A stretch of DNA of 31,007 nt. It comes from an uncultured bacterium (GTDB lineage Bacteria; Spirochaetota; Spirochaetia; Sphaerochaetales; Sphaerochaetaceae). The stretch is taken from assembly GCA_905215015.1 (NCBI GenBank), contig CAJMOS010000020.1:1-31007 (forward strand). The letters run 5' to 3'. The number at the start of each line of letters is the position of its first letter. The first letter of the stretch is position 1. Both the position numbers and the translations under genes were made by a program. This document shows, piece after piece, positions 6,790 to 14,407 of this stretch. A model generated the notes under the pieces. It did no database searches. It was given only the letters and a program-made list of their open reading frames with translations, and was not told the origin of the DNA.

Positions 6790-8532
6790 ATGCGACATAT
6801 CACGCTTTGTCAGTCTATCAGGAAATCTCTCGAATCCGAGAGGGCTGTCGTTCTCGCAACTATCGTCTCCCGCCGTGGGCTGGGCACCCGTACCCGCGCC
6901 GCCATGGCCATCTTCGAGGATGGCAGCAGCAACGGCACTATCGGAGGAGGATCCTTCGAGGCCCACGTAAGAGAGGGTGCCACCGATATCTTCAAGACGG
7001 GTGAAAGCCGCGACCAGGATTTCGGCAAGACCACCGTCCACTACGCCTATCTTGGCGAAGAATACCTTCTCCCCCTTTTCCGCAAAGCAGAAAGGCTGGA
7101 AAAGCGTCACCTTCCCTTCGTCATCGCCACCTTGGGTGGCGGCAACCACGCCGTGGCGCTCTACCGGCCCGGACTCTTCCTTTTCCAGGCGCCTAGCGGG
7201 GAAGTACCGGAAACGGCCATACGCTCGGCCTGCGCATGCGCCTATCGGGAAGAATCCACCCCCGAGGGCATCTACGCCAGCCTGATCGGCGAGCCATACC
7301 ACGTGGTCCTGGTCGGCGGAGGAAACGTCAACGAAGCGGTGAGCAGACTCTGCGGACTGCTCGGCTACTCCTATGAGGTGGTGGAGACCCGAAGGGCATT
7401 CGCCACCAAGGCGCTCTATCCTGACGCAACCAGAATCCAGGTGGTCGACCGATTCCTCGATGCGGTTCCGGGCTGTACGCTGGATGCGCATACCGCGGTC
7501 GTCATCTCCAGCCACCAGGCTGCGGATGACGGGCTTGTCGAGGAAATCCTGAAGAGCGAGACAGCCTATATCGGTGTGCTCGGGTCCCGCAGTCGTCCCA
7601 ATCCGTGGAAGGACCGCCGGGTCTTTTTCCCGGTCGGGCTTGACCTCGGCGGCGAGAGTCCGGCAGCGGTAGCCCTCTGCATAGCCAGCGAGATGAGCAG
7701 GGTGCTGCACAAGAGCTCCGGCAGAAGCCTTTCCCACTCCCGCCTGGTCATCGTCCGCGGCGCGGGAGACCTTGCCACCGGCACGATCATCCGGCTGCAC
7801 AATGCAGGCTACCAGGTGCTTGCCCTCGAAGTGCCCGAACCGACGGTGATCCGCAGGACGGTCAGCTTTGCCGAAGCGCTCTTCCAAGGAAGCCAGACCA
7901 TCATGGGAATCGAGGCACGGAAAATCGACTCGGTCGACGAAGTCTTCCCCGTCATCGACAAGGGAATCATCCCCGTCTTGGCCGATCCGGAAGGCAACGC
8001 GATCAAGACCCTGAAACCGATGGCGGTGGTTGACGCCATCATCGCCAAGAAGAATCTCGGCACCAAAATCACCGACGCCCCTTTGGTGGTTGCCCTTGGT
8101 CCCGGCTTTACCGCCGGGGTCGACTGCCACGTCGTCATCGAGACCAAGCGAGGACACTACCTGGGCAGCCTGATCCGCCAGGGGTCGGCCGCGCCGAACA
8201 GCGGAATTCCCGGCATCATCGCGGGATTCGGCAAAGAACGGGTCATCCATTCCAGCGCGGCAGGCACCTTCCGCCACGCCGGCTTCGAGATCGGGGATAT
8301 CGTCCAGGCGAGAGATACCATCGCCTATGTGGACGACATCCCCCAGAAGACCGAAATCGGCGGCATGCTCCGGGGACTGCTTCGCGAAGGGCTGGCCGTC
8401 CCGGCCGGCTTCAAGTGCGCCGACGTCGACCCACGGGGCAAGGAAGCCTGCTACACGCTCCCCAGCGACAAGGCGATGGCGATCGCCGGAGGCGTGCTGG
8501 AAGCGGTCGACTCCTTTGCAAAAACCTGGTAA
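6790..8532 (+). CDS. XdhC-YqeB fusion: selenium-dependent molybdenum hydroxylase maturation protein
   Basis: This 580-residue protein joins two maturation factors that are often separate genes. Residues 1-310 are XdhC/CoxI-like: GTIGGGSFE (49-57), a Rossmann segment VVLVGGGNVNEA near 171 and GVLGSRSR near 262. XdhC binds molybdenum cofactor and helps insert the sulfurated form into xanthine dehydrogenase-type enzymes. Residues about 316-580 match the YqeB/EF2563 family (VIVRGAGDLATGTIIRL, EVPEPTVIRRTVSFAEA, VALGPGFTAG, HSSAAGTF), a marker of selenium-dependent molybdenum hydroxylases. The start at 6790 lacks a clear ribosome binding site but matches the XdhC N-terminus. It is followed after 30 bp by a cysteine hydrolase in the same direction, and the convergent operon encodes molybdate uptake and cofactor genes. 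No hydroxylase subunit, selD or yqeC is in the window. Confidence 0.85.
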   Translation: MRHITLCQSIRKSLESERAVVLATIVSRRGLGTRTRAAMAIFEDGSSNGTIGGGSFEAHVREGATDIFKTGESRDQDFGKTTVHYAYLGEEYLLPLFRKAERLEKRHLPFVIATLGGGNHAVALYRPGLFLFQAPSGEVPETAIRSACACAYREESTPEGIYASLIGEPYHVVLVGGGNVNEAVSRLCGLLGYSYEVVETRRAFATKALYPDATRIQVVDRFLDAVPGCTLDAHTAVVISSHQAADDGLVEEILKSETAYIGVLGSRSRPNPWKDRRVFFPVGLDLGGESPAAVALCIASEMSRVLHKSSGRSLSHSRLVIVRGAGDLATGTIIRLHNAGYQVLALEVPEPTVIRRTVSFAEALFQGSQTIMGIEARKIDSVDEVFPVIDKGIIPVLADPEGNAIKTLKPMAVVDAIIAKKNLGTKITDAPLVVALGPGFTAGVDCHVVIETKRGHYLGSLIRQGSAAPNSGIPGIIAGFGKERVIHSSAAGTFRHAGFEIGDIVQARDTIAYVDDIPQKTEIGGMLRGLLREGLAVPAGFKCADVDPRGKEACYTLPSDKAMAIAGGVLEAVDSFAKTW

Positions 8533-8562
8533 GTCGCGTACAGTGGAGAAAAGGAAACAAAG

Positions 8563-9099
8563 ATGCAGGAAAAGAAACCGACAAGCGAACTGGTGCTCGT
8601 CATCGACATGCAGAATGATTTCATCGACGGGGTGCTCGGGTCCCCCGCCTGCCAGGCGGTGGTGCCCAGACAGGTCGACTTCCTGAAAAACGTGAAGTGC
8701 CCGATCTGGTTCACGCTGGACACCCATCCGGAGGACTACGCGTCAGACCCGGAGAACGTCCATCTGCCAGTGCCCCACTGCATCGCCGGCACCCGCGGCC
8801 ACGAGCTGGTCGAGGCGATGAAACCCTTCGCAGCCAAGCCCGACTCGGTCCTGATCGAGAAGCCGACCTTCGGCTCGACACGGCTCGAGCGGATGGTCAG
8901 CACCATGCCCGCCTTGGAGAAAATCACCATCTTCGGCGTGGACACCGACATCTGCGTCGTCAGCAACGCGCTTCTGGTCAAAGCTGCACGCCCAGACATC
9001 CAGATCATCGTCAAGCAGGAGCTTTGTGCCGGTTCCAGCCCGGAAAACCACGAGGCGGCGCTGCGGGTGATGCGCAGCTGCCATTGCGATATCGAGTAA
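8563..9099 (+). CDS. Isochorismatase-like cysteine hydrolase
   Basis: This is a cytoplasmic hydrolase of 178 residues in the isochorismatase/nicotinamidase superfamily. The catalytic triad is visible as D15 (LVIDMQNDF), K100 (IEKPTFGS) and C131 (DTDICVVSNAL). The metal-site region reads LDTHPEDY, so D53 and H55 of the nicotinamidase site are present but its second histidine is replaced by Tyr. That makes a standard nicotinamidase uncertain. It begins 30 bp after the XdhC-YqeB gene and is probably cotranscribed with it. A role on an N-heterocyclic substrate related to a molybdenum hydroxylase is possible but only inferred. Its TAA stop directly abuts the convergent modC stop (TAATCA at 9097-9102). 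Confidence 0.85.
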   Translation: MQEKKPTSELVLVIDMQNDFIDGVLGSPACQAVVPRQVDFLKNVKCPIWFTLDTHPEDYASDPENVHLPVPHCIAGTRGHELVEAMKPFAAKPDSVLIEKPTFGSTRLERMVSTMPALEKITIFGVDTDICVVSNALLVKAARPDIQIIVKQELCAGSSPENHEAALRVMRSCHCDIE

Positions 9100-9810
9100 T
9101 CACTCCTCGAGCAGTTGCTCGCACGCTTCGCTTTGCGGATCACGAAAGACCTCTTCCGTGCTTCCGTAGCGGATGATGCGCCCGCATTGCATCACGAACA
9201 GGCTGGTCGACATCTTCCTCGCCTCACGCGGGGAATGGGTGACCAGCACCGCCTGCCGTCCAACCGACCGCAACAACTCCGCAAGCTCGTCCTGCAGGCT
9301 CCTGCGCAAAATCGCATCGAGGGCAGAGAATGGCTCGTCCAGCAACAGCAGCCGCGGACGGCTGGCAAGCATCCGGGCAAGGGCGACCCGTTGCTGCTGT
9401 CCCCCGGAGAGCTGCCAAGGCAGATGCCGTTCCAGGCCCTCAAGATGCAGCAACCCAATCAACTTGCGGTACATCTCCTCCCGTTTCTCCGCATCCTTCT
9501 CCCTGTGGAAACCACAGAGGATGTTCCTCCGTACGTTCATCGTCGGGAAGAGGGCATACTGCTGGAACAAATAGCCGATTTCCCGGTCTTGGGGCCGGAT
9601 ATCGACATGCGCGTCGCTGTCGAAGAGGGTCCGTCCATCCAGCACGATGCGGCCCCTGTCCGGACGCTCGATGCCGGCGATGCACTTCAACGTCATGCTC
9701 TTCCCGCAACCGCTGATTCCCAGCAGCCCGGTGACCATCTCGGTCGCCGTGAAATCGACATCCAGAAGAAAAGATCCCAGCCGCTTCTGGATCCGTACGG
9801 AAAGCCTCAT
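9100..9810 (-). CDS. modC: Molybdate ABC transporter ATP-binding protein ModC (short form)
   Basis: This is the ATPase subunit that powers molybdate import. Walker A is GISGCGKS (31-38), the Q-loop region is FQQYALFP, the ABC signature is LSGGQ (134-138), and Walker B is LLLLDEP (154-160), with an H-loop in VTHS. At 236 residues it ends soon after the ATPase core. E. coli ModC has about 350 residues with a C-terminal molybdate-binding (MOP/TOBE) domain that is missing here. The start overlaps the modB stop by 4 nt (ATGA), a sign of translational coupling. It is the last gene of the minus-strand molybdenum operon. The molybdate assignment rests on the adjacent modB, modA, mog and moeA-like genes; tungstate is a possible alternative. 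Confidence 0.9.
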   Translation of the reverse strand: MRLSVRIQKRLGSFLLDVDFTATEMVTGLLGISGCGKSMTLKCIAGIERPDRGRIVLDGRTLFDSDAHVDIRPQDREIGYLFQQYALFPTMNVRRNILCGFHREKDAEKREEMYRKLIGLLHLEGLERHLPWQLSGGQQQRVALARMLASRPRLLLLDEPFSALDAILRRSLQDELAELLRSVGRQAVLVTHSPREARKMSTSLFVMQCGRIIRYGSTEEVFRDPQSEACEQLLEE

Positions 9811-10475
9811 CGTCTGCCTCCCCTACGCTCCTTGGACTCAAGCAGGTTGACGGACAGGAGCACGACGGTGCTGATGGCAAGGTTGACCAGCACCCAGACC
9901 ATCGCCTCCTTCTCGTTGTCCGTCCTCCAAAGCTGGTAGACGGTGGTCGAGATGGTGGCTGTCTTGCCAGGGGTATAGCCGACCAGCATGCTGGTCGCTC
10001 CGTATTCGCCCAAGGCCCTGGCAAAAGCTAGGACCACGCCGGCGACGATACCCTGCCGGCAGGCCGGAAGCCGGACCCTCCAGAAAAGAAACACATTGGA
10101 CAAGCCGAGGGTCTGCCCTGCCTGCTGCAGGGTGATGTCGAACGACTCGAAGGCCCCCCGCGCGGTACGATACATCAACGGGAAGGCGACGACACTTGCC
10201 GCGACGATACCGCCGTACCAGGTCATGACGATACGGATGCCCGCCTTGCCCAGCAGGATGCCGATGGGAGCCCTTACCCCGAAGACGAGGATCAGGAAGA
10301 ATCCCACCACCGTCGGCGGCAACACCAACGGGAGGGTCAGGACCACATCCAGGATTCCCTTGACCACCCGGGGGAGCTTCGCGACGTAGTAGGCGCAGAA
10401 GATGCCCCCGAAGAACACGACAATCGAGGAAAAGAAGGCGATCCTGACCGAGTTGAAAAAGGGAAACCAATCCAT
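9807..10475 (-). CDS. modB: Molybdate ABC transporter permease ModB
   Basis: This integral membrane protein of 222 residues (E. coli ModB 229) forms the channel of the molybdate importer. About five hydrophobic segments are visible, beginning with IAFFSSIVVFFGGIF. The cytoplasmic EAA loop that contacts ModC reads QAGQTLGLSNVFLFW. LTLPLVLPPTVVGFFLIL and FARALGEYGATSMLVGY are typical of ModB/CysT-type permeases. It starts 1 bp after the modA stop codon and overlaps modC by 4 nt. Confidence 0.92.
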   Translation of the reverse strand: MDWFPFFNSVRIAFFSSIVVFFGGIFCAYYVAKLPRVVKGILDVVLTLPLVLPPTVVGFFLILVFGVRAPIGILLGKAGIRIVMTWYGGIVAASVVAFPLMYRTARGAFESFDITLQQAGQTLGLSNVFLFWRVRLPACRQGIVAGVVLAFARALGEYGATSMLVGYTPGKTATISTTVYQLWRTDNEKEAMVWVLVNLAISTVVLLSVNLLESKERRGGRR

Positions 10476-10476
10476 G

Positions 10477-11271
10477 TCACAGAGCCGAGGCGAACCCCAC
10501 CGAGGCGAAGACCTTCATGGCCTCATCCCCTTTCAGGTACTCGAGGAACGCCTTTGCCGCATCCGCGTGCGGCGCCTTGGCAAGCACCGCGGCAGGGTAG
10601 ATGACACGCCCTCCGGTCATGGCCTCGGTCGCGGTGTCCACGACCTCGAGGCCCGCGCTGTAGGCGTCGGTGGCGTAGATGATGCCGGCGTCGACCGATG
10701 CCGCCTTGACCTGGGTGGTCACCTCCTTGACGTTGGAGCCATAGGAGAGCTGCCCCTGGATGGCAGTCTCGTCCAGGCCGTAATAGGCGAAAATCTTTTG
10801 GGTGTATTGCCCCACCGGCACGTCGCTGTTGCCGATGGCCAGCATCACCTTCCCGTCCTTCAAGAGCCCGGCAAGCTGGTCGAAGCTCTTGATTCCCTTG
10901 GGATTGCCACCAGGTACCGCCAAGGTGGTCTTGTTCTCCAGCAGGTTGACGGTGGTGGAAGTGTCGATTAACCCGCCATCGGCCAGAGCCTTCATCTGTT
11001 TTGTCGCCGCGGAAATAAAGAGGTCGCATTCCGCCCCCTGCTCGATCTGGGTCTTCAGCGTCCCGCTGGAATCGAAGTTGTAGGTCAGGGCGACATCAGG
11101 GTTTTCCGCCTCGTACAGACCCTTGATCTGGTTCATCGTCTCGGTCATGGAAGCAGCGGCAAAGACGACCAGCTCCTGCTTCTGCTTCGGGGCTTCCTCT
11201 TTGGTGCCATTGGCAAAACCAAGACCTGCTCCCGCGCACAGCACGAGAAGCGCCACCATGTGTTTCTTCAT
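10477..11271 (-). CDS. modA: Molybdate-binding periplasmic protein ModA
   Basis: This is the substrate-binding subunit of the molybdate importer, 264 residues. It has a signal peptide (about 1-20, KKHMVALLVLCAGAGLGFA) followed by Asn-Gly and a Lys/Glu-rich linker; there is no proper lipobox, so it is probably cleaved by signal peptidase I. The mature part shows the ModA ligand-binding blocks: FAAASMTETM, FDSSGTLKTQIEQGAECDLF, SDVPVGQYT and DAGIIYATDA. A strong ribosome binding site (AGGAGGAGG) precedes ATG 11271. It follows mog by 27 bp and is followed by modB after 1 bp. Confidence 0.93.
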   Translation of the reverse strand: MKKHMVALLVLCAGAGLGFANGTKEEAPKQKQELVVFAAASMTETMNQIKGLYEAENPDVALTYNFDSSGTLKTQIEQGAECDLFISAATKQMKALADGGLIDTSTTVNLLENKTTLAVPGGNPKGIKSFDQLAGLLKDGKVMLAIGNSDVPVGQYTQKIFAYYGLDETAIQGQLSYGSNVKEVTTQVKAASVDAGIIYATDAYSAGLEVVDTATEAMTGGRVIYPAAVLAKAPHADAAKAFLEYLKGDEAMKVFASVGFASAL

Positions 11272-11298
11272 ACGTTGTTCCTCCTCCTGGAATATGTA

Positions 11299-11793
11299 TC
11301 AAGCATCAAGTTTTTCACCCCGCACGATTCCAAGGGCATGCGGGAGTGCTTCTGTGATGGCATTGAGCGAATCGACACAGGCATCAGGGCTGCCTGCGAA
11401 ATTGATGAGCAACGTCCGGTCGCGCAGCACGGCCACGCCCCGGGAAAGCATGGCATGGCAGGTCTTCGCCATGCTGTAGGCGCGGATCGCCTCGGCGATG
11501 CCGGGAACCATGCGGTCTGCGACCGAAAGGGTTGTCTCGGGGGTGATGTCCCGCGGGGCAAGCCCGGTGCCTCCGGTCGTCAGCACCAGGTCAAGGTGCA
11601 ACTGGTCACAGCACTCCAGCAGGACCGAACGCAGCCGTGGCGCCTCGTCAGGAACCACGCGCGAAAACTCCACCCGATAGCCCATCTGTCCCAGCTTCTG
11701 CCGGATGGCAGGACCGCTCCGGTCCTCCCGCTCCCCACGGAAAGAGCGGTCGCTGACGGTAATCACCCCGATGCGGAAATCCCCCTTCTCCAT
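11299..11793 (-). CDS. mog: Molybdopterin adenylyltransferase-type protein (MogA/MoaB family)
   Basis: This 164-residue cytoplasmic enzyme belongs to the family that adenylylates molybdopterin before metal insertion. The signature TTGGTGLAPRDITPE (72-86) and the N-terminal IGVITVSDRS are diagnostic; LINFAGSPDA near the end corresponds to the family LPGSP motif. The frame is open to 11877, but ATG 11793 is preferred: AAGGGAG lies 6 nt upstream and the protein then begins at the conserved strand. It starts 1 bp after the moeA-like stop codon and is translated from the same transcript, upstream of modABC. MogA versus MoaB cannot be told by eye. Confidence 0.9.
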   Translation of the reverse strand: MEKGDFRIGVITVSDRSFRGEREDRSGPAIRQKLGQMGYRVEFSRVVPDEAPRLRSVLLECCDQLHLDLVLTTGGTGLAPRDITPETTLSVADRMVPGIAEAIRAYSMAKTCHAMLSRGVAVLRDRTLLINFAGSPDACVDSLNAITEALPHALGIVRGEKLDA

Positions 11794-11794
11794 C

Positions 11795-12823
11795 TCAGAC
11801 TCCCTTGCCGAAGCTGCAGTTGGGGAAATGGCACTCGCTGCAATTCTGGCAGAAGCCGCCGTGGCCCAGTCCGGCAAGGTATGATGCAGTCACCGGCACA
11901 TCGGCAAGAATCCGCGGAAGGACCAGGTCGAAGACTGTCCGCCTGGAGTACATGACACAGCCGGGAAGCCCGCAAATCGGTCTTCCGTCAGGCAGGTATC
12001 CCATCAGGAACATGGCGCCCGGCAATACCGGCGCACCATAGGAGACGATCCTCGCCCCGCTCTGCCTGATCGCCAGAGGAGTCTTGTCGTCCGGATCGAC
12101 GCTCATGCCTCCGGTGCAGAAGATCAGGTCGATTGACGGATCGGCTGCCATTCTGGCGATTGCCGCTTCGATATGGAGGTTGTCGTCATCCGTCACTTCG
12201 TGCGCCACCATCGTCCCCCCGTATTCGGCCAGCTTCTCGACGATGGTCGGTGTGAAGGTATCCTGGATACGCTTGTAAAACACCTCGTTGCCGGTCGTCA
12301 CGACACCAAAGCGCTTTCGGCGAAGGGGAAGCAGCTGCAAAAGCGGCCCTGGTCCCGCCACCTGGCGGGCCTGTTCCATCCGTTCCTTGGCGATGACCAG
12401 GGGAATGATCCTGGTTCCGGCAAGGCGCTGTCCCTTGCGCACCACGAAACCCGAGGGAAGCGTCGCGATCATCATCTCCCCCAGGCTGTTGACCGCGCGT
12501 AGCCGTTCGATGTCGACCAAAAGGAGCCCGTCGCAGTCGGCCACCAGCTCCACCTTTCCTTCCTTGACCGGGGTCGGGTGCATGTGCCCTCCCTGGCAGA
12601 TCTGGCGGAGGATGTCGGCCGCATCGTTCTCATGGAGCATGGTATCGTCGCACTCCCAGACATACAGGTGGTCCTTGCCAAGCGAGAGCAAGAGCGGGAT
12701 ATCCTCCTTGGTCACGACATGCCCCTTGCGGAATGCCGCATCTTTCACGACGCCTTTCACGATCCGGGTGATATCATGGCAAATTACCATTCCTACCGCA
12801 TCTTGTGTTGCAATCAGCTTCAT
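11795..12823 (-). CDS. MoeA-like molybdopterin-binding protein with C-terminal cysteine cluster
   Basis: This is a 342-residue protein of the MoeA/molybdopterin-binding fold, first gene of the molybdenum operon. The core signature FCTGGMSVDPDDKTP (about 236-250) and VVTTGNEVF mark the MPT-binding domain. The N-terminal half (KLIATQDAVGMVICHDITRIV, KEGKVELVADCDGLLLVD) resembles the MoeA-like proteins found beside molybdenum hydroxylase genes rather than classical MoeA. The last 18 residues carry four cysteines, C325, C328, C331 and C336 (FCQNCSECHFPNCSFG), which could bind a metal or an Fe-S centre. The frame runs back to 13123, but the start at 12823 begins the recognisable fold and has AGGA 8 nt upstream (12829 is an alternative). 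It is divergent from recQ. Confidence 0.8.
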   Translation of the reverse strand: MKLIATQDAVGMVICHDITRIVKGVVKDAAFRKGHVVTKEDIPLLLSLGKDHLYVWECDDTMLHENDAADILRQICQGGHMHPTPVKEGKVELVADCDGLLLVDIERLRAVNSLGEMMIATLPSGFVVRKGQRLAGTRIIPLVIAKERMEQARQVAGPGPLLQLLPLRRKRFGVVTTGNEVFYKRIQDTFTPTIVEKLAEYGGTMVAHEVTDDDNLHIEAAIARMAADPSIDLIFCTGGMSVDPDDKTPLAIRQSGARIVSYGAPVLPGAMFLMGYLPDGRPICGLPGCVMYSRRTVFDLVLPRILADVPVTASYLAGLGHGGFCQNCSECHFPNCSFGKGV

Positions 12824-12928
12824 CGCCATTATCCTTTCATTTACATAATGATGACGCATCCACGCTTTCTTTGCAACATTTTTCACCATTGCAACCAGAA
12901 ACCCGGAAGAAATCCGGTATAGTAATGT
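12824..12928. promoter_or_regulatory. Divergent spacer between moeA-like gene and recQ
   Basis: This 105-bp AT-rich spacer must hold both promoters. It contains a direct repeat of TTGCAAC at 12871-12877 and 12889-12895, 18 bp apart. TATAGT at 12918-12923 resembles a -10 box for recQ but ends 5 nt before its ATG. I found no ModE-like palindrome and no structure resembling a molybdenum-cofactor riboswitch. Confidence 0.3.
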
Positions 12929-14407
12929 ATGGATATCCCGGACATTGACGCGCTTGCGCGAAAACGGTTTGGCGTCCCGCGCCTCAGACCCTATCAGAAA
13001 AGAGTCGTCACCTCGATTCTCCGCCACTGCAACGAAAGCCACCCCCACGGACTGCTTGTCGTCCTGCCCACCGGCAGCGGGAAATCGCTCTGTTTCATGC
13101 TGCCGGCCATACTGGTCGAGCACGCGACGCTCGTCCTGTATCCATTACTCTCGTTGATGAACGACCAGAAACGGAGATTCGAGGCGGCGGGGATTCCCTG
13201 CGCCATCCTGCGTGGGGGACAGAGCGTCCAGGAACGGAAGCGAATTTTCTCGGACCTGGCCAGAGGAAGGACCAAAGTGCTGATCACCAATGCGGAATGT
13301 CTCTCCCAGCCCTCACTGCTCCATTCGGTCGCCCGCATCCGATTCTCCATGGCGGTCGTCGACGAAGCCCACACCATCGTCCAATGGGGCGCCTCGTTCC
13401 GCCCCTCCTATGCCGCCTTGGGAATGTTGCTCGCCCATCTGGGAATTCCCCAGCGGCTTGCCTTTACGGCGACGGCGAGTGACATGGTGGTGCAGCAACT
13501 GACCCGCCTGCTCTTTCTCGGGCACAAGCCCGAGATGATCGACGCCCCCACCGACCGCCCCAACATCATCTATCATGCCGAGGCAACCCTCTCGGTCAGC
13601 CACACCATCTTCCAGATCCTTCATGGGCTACCCAGCCGTCCCGCCATCATCTTCACGCCCACCCGAATCAGGGCGGAGCGGCTGGCTCTCCGGCTTTGCG
13701 CCACCCACCGCCAGTGGGAGGTACGCTACTACCACGCAGGGCTTTCCAAGGATGGACGGAAACAAATCGAGGACTGGTTCCTTGGCTCTCCGGACGGTGT
13801 GCTGGTGGCAACCTGTGCCTTTGGCCTGGGAATGGACAAGGAACATGTGCGTACCGTGATCCACACCTACGTTCCGGGGGATGTGGAAAGCTATCTGCAG
13901 GAAAGCGGACGCGCCGGACGCGACCGTCAGGAAAGCCATGCGTGGATGCTATACACCTCTCCCCTCAAGGGACCATTGGGCAGATGTTTCTCCTCAGAAG
14001 GCTGCATCAGGAAGAAGCTGATGGAGCTCATGGGGCAGGACCTGGAGCAATGCACCGGCTGCGACACCTGCAACGGCCGCCATTTTCCCCTGCGCGAGGG
14101 TGAACGGGAAATCAGGAACCTGCTCAGGTTCCGGCCCATGATGATGGGGAAAATGCAGGCGGCGAGACTGCTGAAGGAAGATGCGCTCCATGCATGGGAA
14201 ACAAAGGAGATCGAGGAGGCGATCGGACTGCTGGTCAGGGAACGGAAGATCCGTCTCGTGGGAAACCGGCTGGTTGCCGCTTTTTCCTTTGCATGGGGTA
14301 AAGGAACGTGGCATACTCCTGTTGGAGGCAACTATGGCGACAAGAGGGCAAATCGAAGCGGGCATGCTTCACGGGATCTATCCTTCCCTGTACGGGGCAG
14401 GCGGTGA
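12929..14407 (+). CDS. recQ: RecQ-family ATP-dependent DNA helicase (short form)
   Basis: This is a superfamily 2 helicase that unwinds DNA 3' to 5' in repair and recombination. It has 492 residues. The Q-motif region is LRPYQKRVV, motif I is PTGSGKS (47-53), motif II is DEAH (145-148), motif III is FTATAS, and motif VI is QESGRAGRD (324-332). The RecQ zinc site is present as C359 and CTGCDTC (C375, C378, C381). There is no HRDC domain and the winged-helix part is short. No good ribosome binding site precedes ATG 12929. The last 74 nt overlap the galactokinase gene in another frame, and the extreme C-terminus (after about residue 465) is low-complexity and basic, so the true end may have drifted. 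Confidence 0.88.
   Translation: MDIPDIDALARKRFGVPRLRPYQKRVVTSILRHCNESHPHGLLVVLPTGSGKSLCFMLPAILVEHATLVLYPLLSLMNDQKRRFEAAGIPCAILRGGQSVQERKRIFSDLARGRTKVLITNAECLSQPSLLHSVARIRFSMAVVDEAHTIVQWGASFRPSYAALGMLLAHLGIPQRLAFTATASDMVVQQLTRLLFLGHKPEMIDAPTDRPNIIYHAEATLSVSHTIFQILHGLPSRPAIIFTPTRIRAERLALRLCATHRQWEVRYYHAGLSKDGRKQIEDWFLGSPDGVLVATCAFGLGMDKEHVRTVIHTYVPGDVESYLQESGRAGRDRQESHAWMLYTSPLKGPLGRCFSSEGCIRKKLMELMGQDLEQCTGCDTCNGRHFPLREGEREIRNLLRFRPMMMGKMQAARLLKEDALHAWETKEIEEAIGLLVRERKIRLVGNRLVAAFSFAWGKGTWHTPVGGNYGDKRANRSGHASRDLSFPVRGRR

Noticed and set aside
6715..8727. A 670-codon minus-strand frame opposite the XdhC-YqeB gene
   Set aside because: Composition is typical of an antisense shadow, and the opposite strand encodes unmistakable XdhC and YqeB motifs.
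12824..12928. Molybdenum-cofactor riboswitch or ModE site upstream of the molybdenum operon
   Set aside because: The spacer is short and AT-rich, with no multi-helix structure or ModE-like palindrome that I can see.
12918..12931. TATAGT just before recQ as a leaderless promoter
   Set aside because: No -35-like hexamer lies at a suitable distance, and the -10 match ends only 5 nt from the start codon; kept only as a note in the spacer entry.
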